Shown here piece after piece: positions 11,702 through 23,565 of a DNA stretch of 43,392 bases; the first letter of the stretch is position 1, and every line of letters begins with the position of its first letter. Source of the DNA: an uncultured Myxococcales bacterium (GTDB lineage Bacteria; Myxococcota_A; UBA9042); assembly GCA_903896545.1 (NCBI GenBank), contig CAITYF010000024.1, positions 1 to 43,392 on the forward strand, given 5' to 3'. The notes under the pieces were generated by a model, which saw only the letters and a program-made list of their open reading frames with translations, was not told where the DNA came from and ran no database searches. A program made the translations under genes and the position numbers.

Positions 11702-12682
11702 TCAATGCCCATGCGCCTCATGGCCGTCGTGTCCGTGATCATGCTTCTCGACCGCGAGCGACAGGTACACCGTCGAAAGCAGCACGAAAACCATGGTCTG
11801 GATGCAAACGACCATCAAACCCAGGAACATGAGCGGAAGCGGCAGGAACGGAACGTGGAAACCGAGGAAGATTTCCAGGACCTTGTGGTCACCCGTCATG
11901 TTGCCGAGAAGACGCAGCGACAGCGAAAGCGGCCGCACCATGTGCGAAATCAGCTCCACCACGACCATCAGCGGCGCCAGCGCCAGCATCGGTCCCATGA
12001 AGTGCTTCGCGTAGCCGACGATGCCCTGCACGCGAATGCCGGAGATGTGCGTCGCGAGGAAGACGGTCAAGCCCATCACGATATTGGTGTTCAAGTTCGA
12101 CGTCGCGGGCGCACCGCCAGGAATCAGTGCCAGCACGTTCATCGTGAAGATGTAAAACGCCAGCGTACCGACGATCGGGAAGTGGCGACGCGCTTCTTCA
12201 GCGCCCATCATGCCCTTCATCAGGTTCCAGACCGCGCCGATGATGGCTTCGTAGAAGAAGAAAACGCCGAACTTGCGAGCCGGCAGCACGCCAGCGTCTT
12301 CATCAGCCGCCAACTGGCGACGCGTCAGGAACGCGCCCAGGAGCACGAGCAGGAACGCCACAGTCGCCATGAGCACCGGGGTCAGCTGACCTTCTTCCGT
12401 GAACGGCTTTTTGTCGATGTAGGTCTTGGCCGAAACGCCTTCGATCTGCTTGCGGATCGCATCCTGCTGCGCGGCGGGCACAAGCGGCGTCATCCACGTG
12501 AAAAGCTCAGCATTGGTGGCGCCATACGGGGGCTCGCCCGGCTCTTCGTGGTGCTTGCCGGCTTCATGCGCCGCACCGCCTTCATGGGCAGCGACAGCTT
12601 CAGGAGCACCCTCGCCGGCAAAAGCGGGGGCAGCCGTGGCGATCCACGTCAGCGCGAGCAGGGAAGTCAGCAGTTTCTTCAC
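11702..12682 (-). CDS. atpB: ATP synthase Fo a subunit, with signal peptide and His-rich tail
   Basis: A 326-residue a subunit, longer than typical enterobacterial ones by an N-terminal extension. Residues 1-22 form a signal peptide ending in APAFA. Residues 23-100 are a His/Glu-rich hydrophilic region that would lie in the periplasm. The membrane core carries the essential arginine R257 in PLSLSLRLLGNM and H266 in NMTGDH. The C-terminus ends in a His/Asp/Gly-rich tail (HDHGHDGHEAHGH) that could bind metal. The GTG start overlaps the stop codon of the preceding gene (GTGA), indicating coupling. atpE follows after a 142-base gap with no gene. Confidence 0.94.
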   Translation of the reverse strand: MKKLLTSLLALTWIATAAPAFAGEGAPEAVAAHEGGAAHEAGKHHEEPGEPPYGATNAELFTWMTPLVPAAQQDAIRKQIEGVSAKTYIDKKPFTEEGQLTPVLMATVAFLLVLLGAFLTRRQLAADEDAGVLPARKFGVFFFYEAIIGAVWNLMKGMMGAEEARRHFPIVGTLAFYIFTMNVLALIPGGAPATSNLNTNIVMGLTVFLATHISGIRVQGIVGYAKHFMGPMLALAPLMVVVELISHMVRPLSLSLRLLGNMTGDHKVLEIFLGFHVPFLPLPLMFLGLMVVCIQTMVFVLLSTVYLSLAVEKHDHGHDGHEAHGH

Positions 12683-13143
12683 GACAAACTCCCATGGGCA
12701 GACGTCGGCAGCTTACCGCCACGACGCACCGCCTCGATGACCAAACACAGCGGCGCCAGTGACATCGCGAGGATGAGCGTCACACCGTCGGGCTTGACCC
12801 AGCGGAACACGACGAGCATCAGCATCGACAAGACACCCAGCTTCATGACCAGCATGACGATGGCCGAGTTGCGCGACGCCGGTTCGGCGCTCAGCAACAT
12901 TCGGGTCGTCAAGAACGCGAGTACGCTAAAGTTGCCGCCACCGAGGACGAGACCCGCGAGCACGGCCGACCAGTGTCCGCTGGTGCCCATCGGTGCGGCG
13001 TAGGTCAGATAGAGCGAAGTCGCAAATGCCAACACGGCCAACACGAGGTGTGTGCGCTCCACCGACGCCACAAAAGCCTGCGCTGCCGGCACGACGTGGG
13101 TCGGCGACGAATCCAGAGCGGGTTGGACGGCGGGGTGGGACAT
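12679..13143 (-). CDS. atpI: AtpI-like small membrane protein (ATP synthase assembly)
   Basis: A protein of about 154 residues with four predicted membrane helices in two hairpins, the layout of AtpI, which assists c-ring assembly. Sequence similarity is weak and the call rests on topology, size and its place upstream of atpB, which it overlaps by 4 bases. The ATG at 13143 (MSHPAVQ...) is preferred. A TTG six codons upstream would give 160 residues. Neither start has a clear ribosome binding site. The glycine-rich helix with GLVLGGGNFSVLAFL is the most distinctive segment. Confidence 0.65.
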   Translation of the reverse strand: MSHPAVQPALDSSPTHVVPAAQAFVASVERTHLVLAVLAFATSLYLTYAAPMGTSGHWSAVLAGLVLGGGNFSVLAFLTTRMLLSAEPASRNSAIVMLVMKLGVLSMLMLVVFRWVKPDGVTLILAMSLAPLCLVIEAVRRGGKLPTSAHGSLS

Positions 13144-13403
13144 GTGATTCGCGAAAAACAACCGTGGTTTCGTGATGTTACAACAAGCGCAGCGTTGCCG
13201 CGGCGTTTGCGTGGCGCGCTAAGTACCATGACAGGGCCAAAACGGTCAAGGTTCCCGGCCCTCTGCATCGCGCAAAACCGGCACACGAGACGGCGACGGG
13301 ACGGCGACGACGCCGTCGTTTCCACGCGCAATCGTTGACAAGTGCCCAGCCCGCCCGCATCGTGCGGCTGCGGGTGTCGTTCATGGCCCCGGAGCCGCAC
13401 CCG

Positions 13404-16400
13404 ATGGCGTTGTCCTTGCCCCGCCTCCGTCGCCCTTCGCCCGTGCCGCACCACGGTGGCGCGAGCGTGCATCCGGGTACGGCGTTGCTACACGAGGTCA
13501 CACTTCGTCGGCGGCATTGGCGCACCTGGATCGTTGTGGAAGCGGTGTTGCTCGGCGTGGAAGGATTTCTGGCGCTGGGCGCACTCGTCGCTGCGCTGGT
13601 GATGGGTTCCGGTGTGGCGGGTCGACTCGGTCCGCGCCTGCTCGCTGTGGCCGCCTTGATTGCCGTGAGTGTGGCGACCTGGAATGCGTGGCGCCGCCTG
13701 TGGCGATCGCGCGATTTGGCGCGCTGGTCCGCTGATCAAACGTGGCTCGCCGACCGCCGTATGGATCGCGCGGAGCAACTGCGTACGGGCATCGAGATCG
13801 CCGGGCGCGCGCAGCTGCCAAACGCGGCACCGCTGGGCTCGCCGCTTCTGGTCGTGCGCGCGATCGCGCAGGCCGCGGGGCTCATGCCGGTTCTGGACAC
13901 AGCGCGACAGCAACTCCGCCGACGCGTGGCGCAGTGGGCGCTGCTGGTCGCCGTGACGCTGCTCGGTTGGGTTTGGTCGGCAGTCGCGACGCCCGCGCTG
14001 TGGCGGCACCTGTGGCAGCCCGCGCAAGTCGAGAAGATCCGCGAAGTCGGCACCCTCGTCGTGGATCCAGCAGCACACGTCGAGCCACCGGCCTACGCGC
14101 GCGCCGTGGTCGAGCCACGGGACGAGGAAGGGAGCGAAGTCGAGGTGCTTCGCGGCAGTCACGTGGCCGTGGCCGCGTTGCCTGTGCCGTCGTTTTCCGT
14201 GAAGTTTGTCGAAGTGGAGACGCAGGTTGGCGGCGGCACGCGACTGGAAACGCTGCCCACCACGTGGCGCAAAGACGGTCGCCTGACCTGGGGCCACACC
14301 GTGCTGGAATCGCTGAAATACCGCTATCGCGGCGTGGATCAGGACGGTCTGCCCGTGCGTGAAGCCGGTTATCGCACGTTGAAGACGCGATCTGATCAGG
14401 TGCCGGTGACGCAGATCACCAATCCGGCGGGAGAAATCGAGGTCAAATCGGGGCAGATCGTACCGATCGACGGCAACGCGAGCGACGACATTGGCCTCGC
14501 GGTCGTGCACCTCGTCGTGGCGCGTCCCGCGGCGGGCGACGAACGACGGCCGATTGCGGTGTCGCCTGGTGCGCTGAACGCCGAGATCCACGAGCAGATC
14601 GTCGTCGACCAGCTACAGCTGCGACCGGGCGAAGTAGCCGTGGTGCAACTGGAAGCTGCGGACGACGATCCCCTGGATGGCGAGAGGCGAGGCGCTTCGC
14701 AAAAAGTGCGCATCCGCATGTTCTCGCCCGAACGGCAGCACGCGCGGAATTTGGAAGAGCTCGCCCGGCTGACAACGCTCTGGACGCTGCGGCTTGCCGA
14801 TCGGTTGGAGAAAGATCCGGCGCTGGGTCAGGTCGCGCTGCCCGTGGCGCTCAAGACACGTGGGGAAATGGCCGTGGAGGAACAGCGCGGCCTCGACGCG
14901 CTTGAGGCGCTGCGGCGGGAGTGGACCGACGACGTGGTGGGTCGCGGGCGGACGTCGGCGGACCTGCTGGAGATCGAGCAGCACCTGCGGGAAACGCTGG
15001 GCGACGAGTCGCGCTCGGTGGAGCACGCCGACAGCGAAGCCACGGGCTACGCGGCGGTGCAGGCGATGGCAGGGCTGCAACGGCAACACGCGATGGTCAT
15101 CGCCGCCGAAGAACAGGCCGTGCACGCGCTCGGTGCGGCGGCTGTGATCGAGCACCAGAATGCCCTGAGCCGTGACGGCGCGAACTTGGCGGAAACCGAG
15201 AAGCAGCTTGTGCAAGCGCTTGAAAAATTAGCCGACAGCCAAGGCGCGGCGAGCCAAGCGGAGGCTGAGCGCCTTCTGGACCAGGTGGAGCAACAGCTGC
15301 AGCGGATGGCCGAAGCCGCGCAGGCGCAGATGCACGTCGTGCCGCAGGAGCACATGAACGCGGGCGCCGAGCCGTCCGGCTTGCAGCGCGATCTGGGCGA
15401 GCACCGCAGCGCGCTGGAGGACATTCGCAAGCTGTTGCGGGAGGGCAAGACGCGCGAAGCGCTCGACCGCATGCGGCAAATGCAACAACAGATGGCTGAG
15501 ACGATGCAGGACATGTCCGACAGCGTCAGCGGCGAGCGGTCGGCGGAAGAGCGCGAGATGCAGAAGCTCGCGGGCGATCTGCGGCGCGGCATTTCGCGCG
15601 CGCAAGAAGGCGAAGAGCGCCTGCGCGACGATGTGCGGCCGCTGGCCGAAGAGCAGGATCGGGCGACGGCCGAGCACCTGCGCGGCGTGCGCGCGACGCT
15701 GATGCCGCAAGTGATCGATCTGCTCGAAGAAGCGCGCGACCAAATCCAGCCGCAGCGCATGGCGACCGCGGAATCGCGCGGGAGTCGCAACGTGGCGGAG
15801 GCGCGGCAGGCGCTGCAAACCGCGGCGGGTGGTCTGGAACGCGGGCAGATCGACGCGGCGCTCCAGGCGCTGATGGAGGCGGAGGACGAGCTGGGAACGG
15901 CGCGCCGCGAGCTGGCAGAGGATCCAGATGTGTCCGAGAAGAGCCGCAAGACCGATGACGGTCGGCTCGCGGCGGCGCAGGAGCGCGCGCAGAAGGCGTC
16001 GGCGCGGCTGCGCGAAGCCCTGCCCTCGCCGCAGGCGATGCTGAAGCCGGGTGGGCGCCAGCGCCTCGAAGGGGGCGCCCAAGAGCAGGAACAGCTGCGG
16101 CGGTCGTTGGAGAAACTGAAGAAGACCTTGGAAGAGAACGCGCAGACGCACCCGGCGTTGCAGCGACAAGTGGGCGATAGGCTGGAGCACGCGGAAGAGA
16201 CGATGCGGCAAGCGATGGAATCCCTGCAGCAGTCGGACGCGTCCCGGGCGCTGCGGCAGTCGAGCGAAGCGTTGGACGCGCTGCGTCGCGCGGCAACGGC
16301 GTTGGACGAGGCGCAGTCGGGTGGCAAGCCGCGGAAGAAGTCGAGCGACGGCGTGGGCATGAACTCGCCGGAGGCACCGGTGACGCTGCAGGCCGACGAG

Positions 16401-16514
16401 CGCGGCGAAGGCGGCGAGCAATACCGCCAGGACGTGCTGCGCGCGATGCAACAGAAGGCGCCGGCGACCTGGGCCGAGCGCTTGCAGAAGTACTACAAGG
16501 CCATCGCCCGCTGA
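13404..16514 (+). CDS. Very large coiled-coil membrane protein, DUF4175-like
   Basis: About 1036 residues. Two membrane helices lie near residues 42-93 and a third at about 178-195, as in DUF4175 proteins. A beta-rich region follows (about 210-430), probably periplasmic and Ig-like. The remaining 600 residues are a Glu/Gln/Arg/Ala-rich helical region predicted to form long coiled coils. Met-rich patches such as MRQMQQQMAETMQDM occur within it. The function of the family is unknown. The start is uncertain. ATG 13404 has GGAG nine bases upstream, and ATG 13383 is an alternative. A TTG at 13335 coincides with a TTGACA that looks more like a promoter -35. The very high GC makes long antisense frames here, which were rejected. 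Confidence 0.68.
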   Translation: MALSLPRLRRPSPVPHHGGASVHPGTALLHEVTLRRRHWRTWIVVEAVLLGVEGFLALGALVAALVMGSGVAGRLGPRLLAVAALIAVSVATWNAWRRLWRSRDLARWSADQTWLADRRMDRAEQLRTGIEIAGRAQLPNAAPLGSPLLVVRAIAQAAGLMPVLDTARQQLRRRVAQWALLVAVTLLGWVWSAVATPALWRHLWQPAQVEKIREVGTLVVDPAAHVEPPAYARAVVEPRDEEGSEVEVLRGSHVAVAALPVPSFSVKFVEVETQVGGGTRLETLPTTWRKDGRLTWGHTVLESLKYRYRGVDQDGLPVREAGYRTLKTRSDQVPVTQITNPAGEIEVKSGQIVPIDGNASDDIGLAVVHLVVARPAAGDERRPIAVSPGALNAEIHEQIVVDQLQLRPGEVAVVQLEAADDDPLDGERRGASQKVRIRMFSPERQHARNLEELARLTTLWTLRLADRLEKDPALGQVALPVALKTRGEMAVEEQRGLDALEALRREWTDDVVGRGRTSADLLEIEQHLRETLGDESRSVEHADSEATGYAAVQAMAGLQRQHAMVIAAEEQAVHALGAAAVIEHQNALSRDGANLAETEKQLVQALEKLADSQGAASQAEAERLLDQVEQQLQRMAEAAQAQMHVVPQEHMNAGAEPSGLQRDLGEHRSALEDIRKLLREGKTREALDRMRQMQQQMAETMQDMSDSVSGERSAEEREMQKLAGDLRRGISRAQEGEERLRDDVRPLAEEQDRATAEHLRGVRATLMPQVIDLLEEARDQIQPQRMATAESRGSRNVAEARQALQTAAGGLERGQIDAALQALMEAEDELGTARRELAEDPDVSEKSRKTDDGRLAAAQERAQKASARLREALPSPQAMLKPGGRQRLEGGAQEQEQLRRSLEKLKKTLEENAQTHPALQRQVGDRLEHAEETMRQAMESLQQSDASRALRQSSEALDALRRAATALDEAQSGGKPRKKSSDGVGMNSPEAPVTLQADERGEGGEQYRQDVLRAMQQKAPATWAERLQKYYKAIAR

Positions 16515-16655
16515 CGCGATCTTGACAAGCCACACCCGTCGTCCTTCCGTGGAAACGACTTCAGCGCGCGGGCACGGTCCGCCGCAACCCAATGAAGCCG
16601 CGACGGAATTGTCTGTCGCGCTTGATGCCGCCGTGTACCCGCGGCCAGGTGGAAG

Positions 16656-19234
<2,579 letters not shown>

Positions 19235-19247
<13 letters not shown>

Positions 19248-20449
19248 CCGCGCGCCAACCGCCAGCGAAGCGCCGCAGGCGTAACCAGCGTCGTCACAAC
19301 AACCATCACCAGCACCGCGCCGTAGGTCTGCGCGTTGATGATCGGTCGGCCGTCGACTTGCAGACCTTGACCGATGCTGGCAAAGATGAGCCCAACCTCA
19401 CCGCGCGGGATCATGCCCAAGCCAACGGCGAGTTTGTCCACGCCCCGGCCGGCGCCAACACCCGCAACAATCTTGCCAAACACCGCGACGAGGACGAGCG
19501 CGGCCGCCAAAAGGGGCACGCCGGGTTGCAACAGACTGCCGAGGTCTGTTCGCATGCCCATGAGCACGAAAAACACGGGCACAAGGAGTTCGCCGATCGG
19601 CGCGACAAGCTTGTCGAGAGCGAGCTCGCCGCGATCGGTGAAGTCGCGGTAGTAGGCGTCTTCGAGCACGAGTCCAGCGGCAAAAGCGCCAACGATCGGT
19701 GCCAGACCAGCGACTGATGCGAGCCAGGCGAGGCCAAAGCAGAGACTCAAGCCCGCGGCGAGGAGCGTGCCGGATGCGCGGAGGCGCGAGGCGAGGCGCA
19801 TCAGGTGCGGTGCGGTCCAGACGCCGAGCGTCAACGAGAGCGCGAGGAAGCCGATTGCTTTGGCGCAAACCCAGAGGACGTCGGACACTGCCGGCGCACC
19901 GCCCGTCGCGATGGCGCCGGTGACGACCGCCAACAGGACGAGCCCCAGCACGTCGTCGATAACCGCCGCGCCGAGAATGGTCCGCGCGACGTCGGTCTGG
20001 CTCTGCCCCAAGTCGCGCAGCACGCGGGCGGAGATGCCCACGCTCGTCGCCGTCAGCGTCGCGCCCAGAAACGCGTGGACCACCGCAGGCTCGTGAGGCA
20101 ACAACGCGCGCGCCACCAGCCAGCCCAAAAACAGCGGGACAAACACACCGATCAGCGCCACGCGCGTCGCCGCCAGACCTACCGCAAGCATTTGCCGCAC
20201 CGTCGCTTCCAGACCCGCCTGAAACAGCAGCAGCAAGACGCCCAGCCGCGCCAGCAAGTCCAAGCCGGGATCGGCGCGCATCTCGGCGAGAAACGGCAGC
20301 GGCAGCGTGCTCAGGAGGATGCCCGCGAGCAGTTCCCCCAGCACCGACGGCTGCCGCAGGCGGATGGCCAAGTGGCCGGCGAGGCGGGCAACGACGAGCA
20401 CGAGCGTCAGGTAGAGGCTGAGCAGAACAACGGGGTCGCGGGTTTCCAC
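19235..20449 (-). CDS. CPA2-family Na+/H+ antiporter, NapA-like
   Basis: A 404-residue protein with about 11-12 membrane helices. It shows the CPA2 hallmarks: [19 protein letters not shown] in the broken helix and [11 protein letters not shown] with the paired aspartates. That DD motif is typical of electrogenic sodium/proton exchangers such as NapA rather than Kef potassium channels. No TrkA-N regulatory domain follows. The start is GTG at 20449, one base after the dapF stop, so it is probably co-transcribed with dapF. The 3' end overlaps clpB by 13 bases on the opposite strand. Confidence 0.88.
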
Positions 20450-20450
20450 G

Positions 20451-21317
20451 TCAAGCCTCGCTGGCGAGGAACGGCGTCAAATCGAGCGTTCCGTCGTAGA
20501 CGTGGACGGCGGGTCCGCGCATCGTGGCGAGGCCGTCGTCGGCGACCGTGATGAAGAGCCAGCCGCCCGGCAGCTTCACGGCGATCTCCTCGTTGCGCGG
20601 CATACGCCCCTGCTCAACGGCGACGATTGCTGCGGCTGTCGCACCGGTACCACACGCTTGCGTCCAGCCACAGCCGCGTTCAAAAACATCGACTTGCATG
20701 CGCCGTGGCGCGTCAGCCAGCACCTGCACAAACTCGATGTTGGCGCGCTGGGGAAAGAGCGGGTGGCGCTCCAACAGCGGACCAAGGAGCGCGCGGTCGT
20801 CAGCAGAAAGCAAGTCAAAGGTGACGGCGTGCGGATTGCCCAGACTGAGTGCCGTCAGGTGCACGTGGCGATCACCCACGAGAACCGGCGCGTCGGTCAG
20901 CGGCACGTCCTGCGCCAGCGGCACGCGGCTCGGTGCGTGCTGGCCGACGCCCATCTGCACCGCGACGGTCGCCACGTCCCCCACGGCATCGCGCGTCACG
21001 GTGCAGTGCAGAACGCCATTGCCCGTCTTCACCGCGAGCGCGCGCAAGTCCCGCAAGTGGCGATCCAACAGGTGCTTCACAAAACAGCGCAGACCGTTGC
21101 CGCACATCTCCGGAACGCTGCCGTCGGCGTTCACAACCGTCATTTCGGGCTTTTCAAGCGAGCCGGTCCACAACAACAGACCGTCGGCACCGATGCCGCG
21201 GAACCGGTCGCACAGACGCGCAGCGAGCGCGCCGGGGAAATCGATATCGAGGGAACGCGCATCGATGACCGCAAAGTCGTTGCCCAAACCGTGGTACTTG
21301 CTAAATGCGAGCTGCAT
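20451..21317 (-). CDS. dapF: Diaminopimelate epimerase DapF
   Basis: A 288-residue, cofactor-free racemase that converts LL- to meso-diaminopimelate for lysine and peptidoglycan synthesis. The N-terminal KYHGLGNDF motif is present. The two catalytic cysteines are C72 (MCGNGLRCF) and C222 (QACGTGATAAA). NADGS and GNPHAV motifs line the active site. The ATG lies 3 bases after the MAPEG gene stop. Length and motifs are complete. Confidence 0.96.
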   Translation of the reverse strand: MQLAFSKYHGLGNDFAVIDARSLDIDFPGALAARLCDRFRGIGADGLLLWTGSLEKPEMTVVNADGSVPEMCGNGLRCFVKHLLDRHLRDLRALAVKTGNGVLHCTVTRDAVGDVATVAVQMGVGQHAPSRVPLAQDVPLTDAPVLVGDRHVHLTALSLGNPHAVTFDLLSADDRALLGPLLERHPLFPQRANIEFVQVLADAPRRMQVDVFERGCGWTQACGTGATAAAIVAVEQGRMPRNEEIAVKLPGGWLFITVADDGLATMRGPAVHVYDGTLDLTPFLASEA

Positions 21318-21320
21318 GCG

Positions 21321-21710
21321 TCACTTCAACATCGGCAGAAAGAAGAGCGCACCCGTCAGCGTCAAGCCAACCGTCCAAATCGTTGAACGCAGCGCCGCGA
21401 GGTCCGCAAGGTACGCAGCGATGTAGGCGACGCGAACACCGAGGAACGCAACGCAGAGCTTGGCCGCGAGCGCAGGATCACCACCGGCCAAATGCGCGAC
21501 AAACACGCCAGCGGCAAAACCGGGCAGCGCCTCGAGTGAATTGTAGTGCGCCGACTTGGCCCGTAGCGCAACGCCGGTGAACGTTTGCGCCTGGACACGC
21601 GGATAGTGGTTGTCGTAGCCGCCCTGCTTCACCTGCCACAGCGCTGCGAGCCAGGACGGGATGTAGGCCATGAGCCACGCGATAGCAACGCACCAAAAGG
21701 GAACGGTCAC
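21321..21710 (-). CDS. MAPEG-family membrane protein
   Basis: A 129-residue protein with four hydrophobic segments. It matches the MAPEG superfamily through RAKSAHYNSLEALPGF, the conserved Arg-Ala...His-x-Asn...Glu...Pro-x-Phe pattern after the first helix. Bacterial members are poorly characterised; some relate to glutathione-dependent chemistry, but no substrate can be assigned here. The GTG start at 21710 is chosen because GGAGG sits 7 bases upstream. The stop lies 3 bases before dapF. Confidence 0.82.
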   Translation of the reverse strand: MTVPFWCVAIAWLMAYIPSWLAALWQVKQGGYDNHYPRVQAQTFTGVALRAKSAHYNSLEALPGFAAGVFVAHLAGGDPALAAKLCVAFLGVRVAYIAAYLADLAALRSTIWTVGLTLTGALFFLPMLK

Positions 21711-21757
21711 AGGATACCTCCGGGGGTGAATGTAGGCGCGAGCGGAAGCCGGTGCAA

Positions 21758-22468
21758 CTACAACTCGAGGCGCACCTGCGCGGCGGCGTCGCCCAGCACT
21801 TCCAACGTGGCGCGGCGTGAACCCTCGCGCTCAAGACGCTTCTCCAAGTCCGGCGGTAAGACGACGAGCGCCTGCCCCGTCGCGTCAACCGGCGCCTCGA
21901 TTTGTCCGCCATCGGGCAGCGTCAAACGCACTTGGCCGCCCGCCGCGGGCGTCTGACCGCAGACCTGTTCAGGCCCCGCCTTGCGCAGCGTGCGTTCGCC
22001 CAAGGACTCTTCGTGCGTGCCCACCAGCGACTGGTCGTAGAGCGCGCCAGCCAAGAGTCCAACGCCCAACGCGGTGATGGCCGCGCCGTAGGCATAATTG
22101 GCCGGCGCAGTATCGGTGCTCGTTTCGAGATCCGCGGGCGACGCTGCGGTCCAGCCGATGAGGCCCACGCCCGCGGCAGTGAACAGGCCGCCAAAGACCC
22201 ACTCCAGCACAAGTGACTTCCCTTCAGCCTGTCGTTCGATGTGGCGAAAACCCTCGGCGCGCTGCTCTTGCACGTCTGCACACCGCTGAATCCGCGTCAC
22301 CTGCGCGCGCACGACAGTGCCTTCCCGCGTGCCGGCGACCGCCAAACGCTCGCCCAGCGAGGTGCGCACGACGCGCGGTGGTTCAAGCGGTTGCGCGCGC
22401 AGGGAAACCTGTTCGGTCAAGCGGGCGCAACTGGCCAGCAGCAGCAGGAAGACGACGGAAGCGCGCAT
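21758..22468 (-). CDS. Predicted lipoprotein of unknown function
   Basis: A 236-residue protein not matched to any known family. The N-terminus is a lipoprotein signal with lipobox LLASC and Cys14 as the acylated residue. The middle holds two glycine-rich hydrophobic stretches (about 90-112 and 124-146) that may be a membrane hairpin. The C-terminal 75 residues look beta-rich (QVRLTLPDGGQIEAPVDATG). Two further cysteines (in RCADV and VCGQT) could form a disulfide. Its ATG directly follows the aroC TAA with no gap, so it is probably translated from the same message. Confidence 0.72.
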   Translation of the reverse strand: MRASVVFLLLLASCARLTEQVSLRAQPLEPPRVVRTSLGERLAVAGTREGTVVRAQVTRIQRCADVQEQRAEGFRHIERQAEGKSLVLEWVFGGLFTAAGVGLIGWTAASPADLETSTDTAPANYAYGAAITALGVGLLAGALYDQSLVGTHEESLGERTLRKAGPEQVCGQTPAAGGQVRLTLPDGGQIEAPVDATGQALVVLPPDLEKRLEREGSRRATLEVLGDAAAQVRLEL

Positions 22469-23563
22469 TTACAACCGTCCAATGCGGAGCGACAAGTCCG
22501 CGAGCACAAGCGCCACCGACGCTTCAACGACAGGCACCGCACGTGGCACCACGCACGGATCATGGCGACCCGTCACAGTGAGCGGGACAGGAGGTCCATC
22601 GGCCGTAATCGCCATTTGAGGCTGCGCGATTGTCGCGACCGGTTTGAAGAGCACATCGAGTCGCAGCGGCATACCCGTCGTGATGCCGCCGAGGACACCG
22701 CCGTGGTGGTTGGTCACCGTCGCGATGCGACCTTCGGTGTCGCGCGCAAACGCGTCGTTATGGGCGCTACCGCGCATGCGGACCGATGCCGCGCCTTCGC
22801 CAAACAAAACGCCGCGTGCGGCGGGCAGCGATCCCAGCGCGTGCGCCAGGAGTCCGGTCACCTTGTCGAAGACTGGGTCGCCGAGACCCGCAGGCAGGTC
22901 CGTCACAACGCAGCGCACGACGCCGCCCAAACTGTCGCGCTCGCGTTGCGCCACCTGGATCGCCGCGATCATCGCGTCGCTGGCGGCTGGATCGACGCAA
23001 CGCACCGGGCTCGCGTCCACGCCCGCTCGATCGGTTGGCGTGTGATTCTGACTGACGATGCCGCCGATCTGCTGTGTCCACGCCAGAATGCGGGGCTGCG
23101 GGCGGCCGTCACGCTGCGCCAACGCCTTCAGGAAAGCCTCGGCGACTGCACCCGCCGCTACGCGACCCACAGTCTCCCGCGCACTCGCCCGTCCGCCGCC
23201 GCGCGGGTCGCGGTGACCAAACCGCGCGAACCACGTGTAGTCGGCGTGCCCAGGGCGAAACTGGTCGTACCATGCCTCGTAGTCCTTGTCCCGCGCGTTG
23301 GTGTTCTCGACAACAATCGCGATCGGCGTGCCGAGCGTGAGGCCTTGATAGACGCCGGACAGAATCCGCGGCTGATCGAGCTCACGCCGCGGACTCGTCA
23401 GCGGGTTCTGACCCGGCCGGCGCCTTTCCAACGCGCGTGCGATGTCTTCCACATCCAGCGGTACGCCAGCCGGGCAGCCATCGACAACGCACCCAACCGA
23501 TGGGCCATGCGACTCGCCAAACGTCGTGACAACAAAGCTCTGGCCAAAACTGGAACCGGCCAT
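22469..23563 (-). CDS. aroC: Chorismate synthase AroC
   Basis: A 364-residue FMN-dependent enzyme that converts 5-enolpyruvylshikimate-3-phosphate to chorismate, the last shared step of aromatic biosynthesis. Family signatures include TFGESHGPSVGCVVDGCPAG at the N-terminus, RPGHADYTW, GGGRASARET and SAHNDAF. The ATG at 23563 (MAGSSFGQSF) is chosen because it lies 2 bases after the upstream stop and matches the family's usual length. An in-frame upstream extension would run into the upstream gene. It is second in the run SpoIID-aroC-lipoprotein. Confidence 0.96.
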   Translation of the reverse strand: MAGSSFGQSFVVTTFGESHGPSVGCVVDGCPAGVPLDVEDIARALERRRPGQNPLTSPRRELDQPRILSGVYQGLTLGTPIAIVVENTNARDKDYEAWYDQFRPGHADYTWFARFGHRDPRGGGRASARETVGRVAAGAVAEAFLKALAQRDGRPQPRILAWTQQIGGIVSQNHTPTDRAGVDASPVRCVDPAASDAMIAAIQVAQRERDSLGGVVRCVVTDLPAGLGDPVFDKVTGLLAHALGSLPAARGVLFGEGAASVRMRGSAHNDAFARDTEGRIATVTNHHGGVLGGITTGMPLRLDVLFKPVATIAQPQMAITADGPPVPLTVTGRHDPCVVPRAVPVVEASVALVLADLSLRIGRL

Positions 23564-23565
23564 GT

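Noticed and set aside
13335..13403. TTG start extending the coiled-coil protein upstream
   Set aside because: The TTG is part of a TTGACA resembling a promoter -35, and no ribosome site precedes it. ATG 13404 or 13383 is better.
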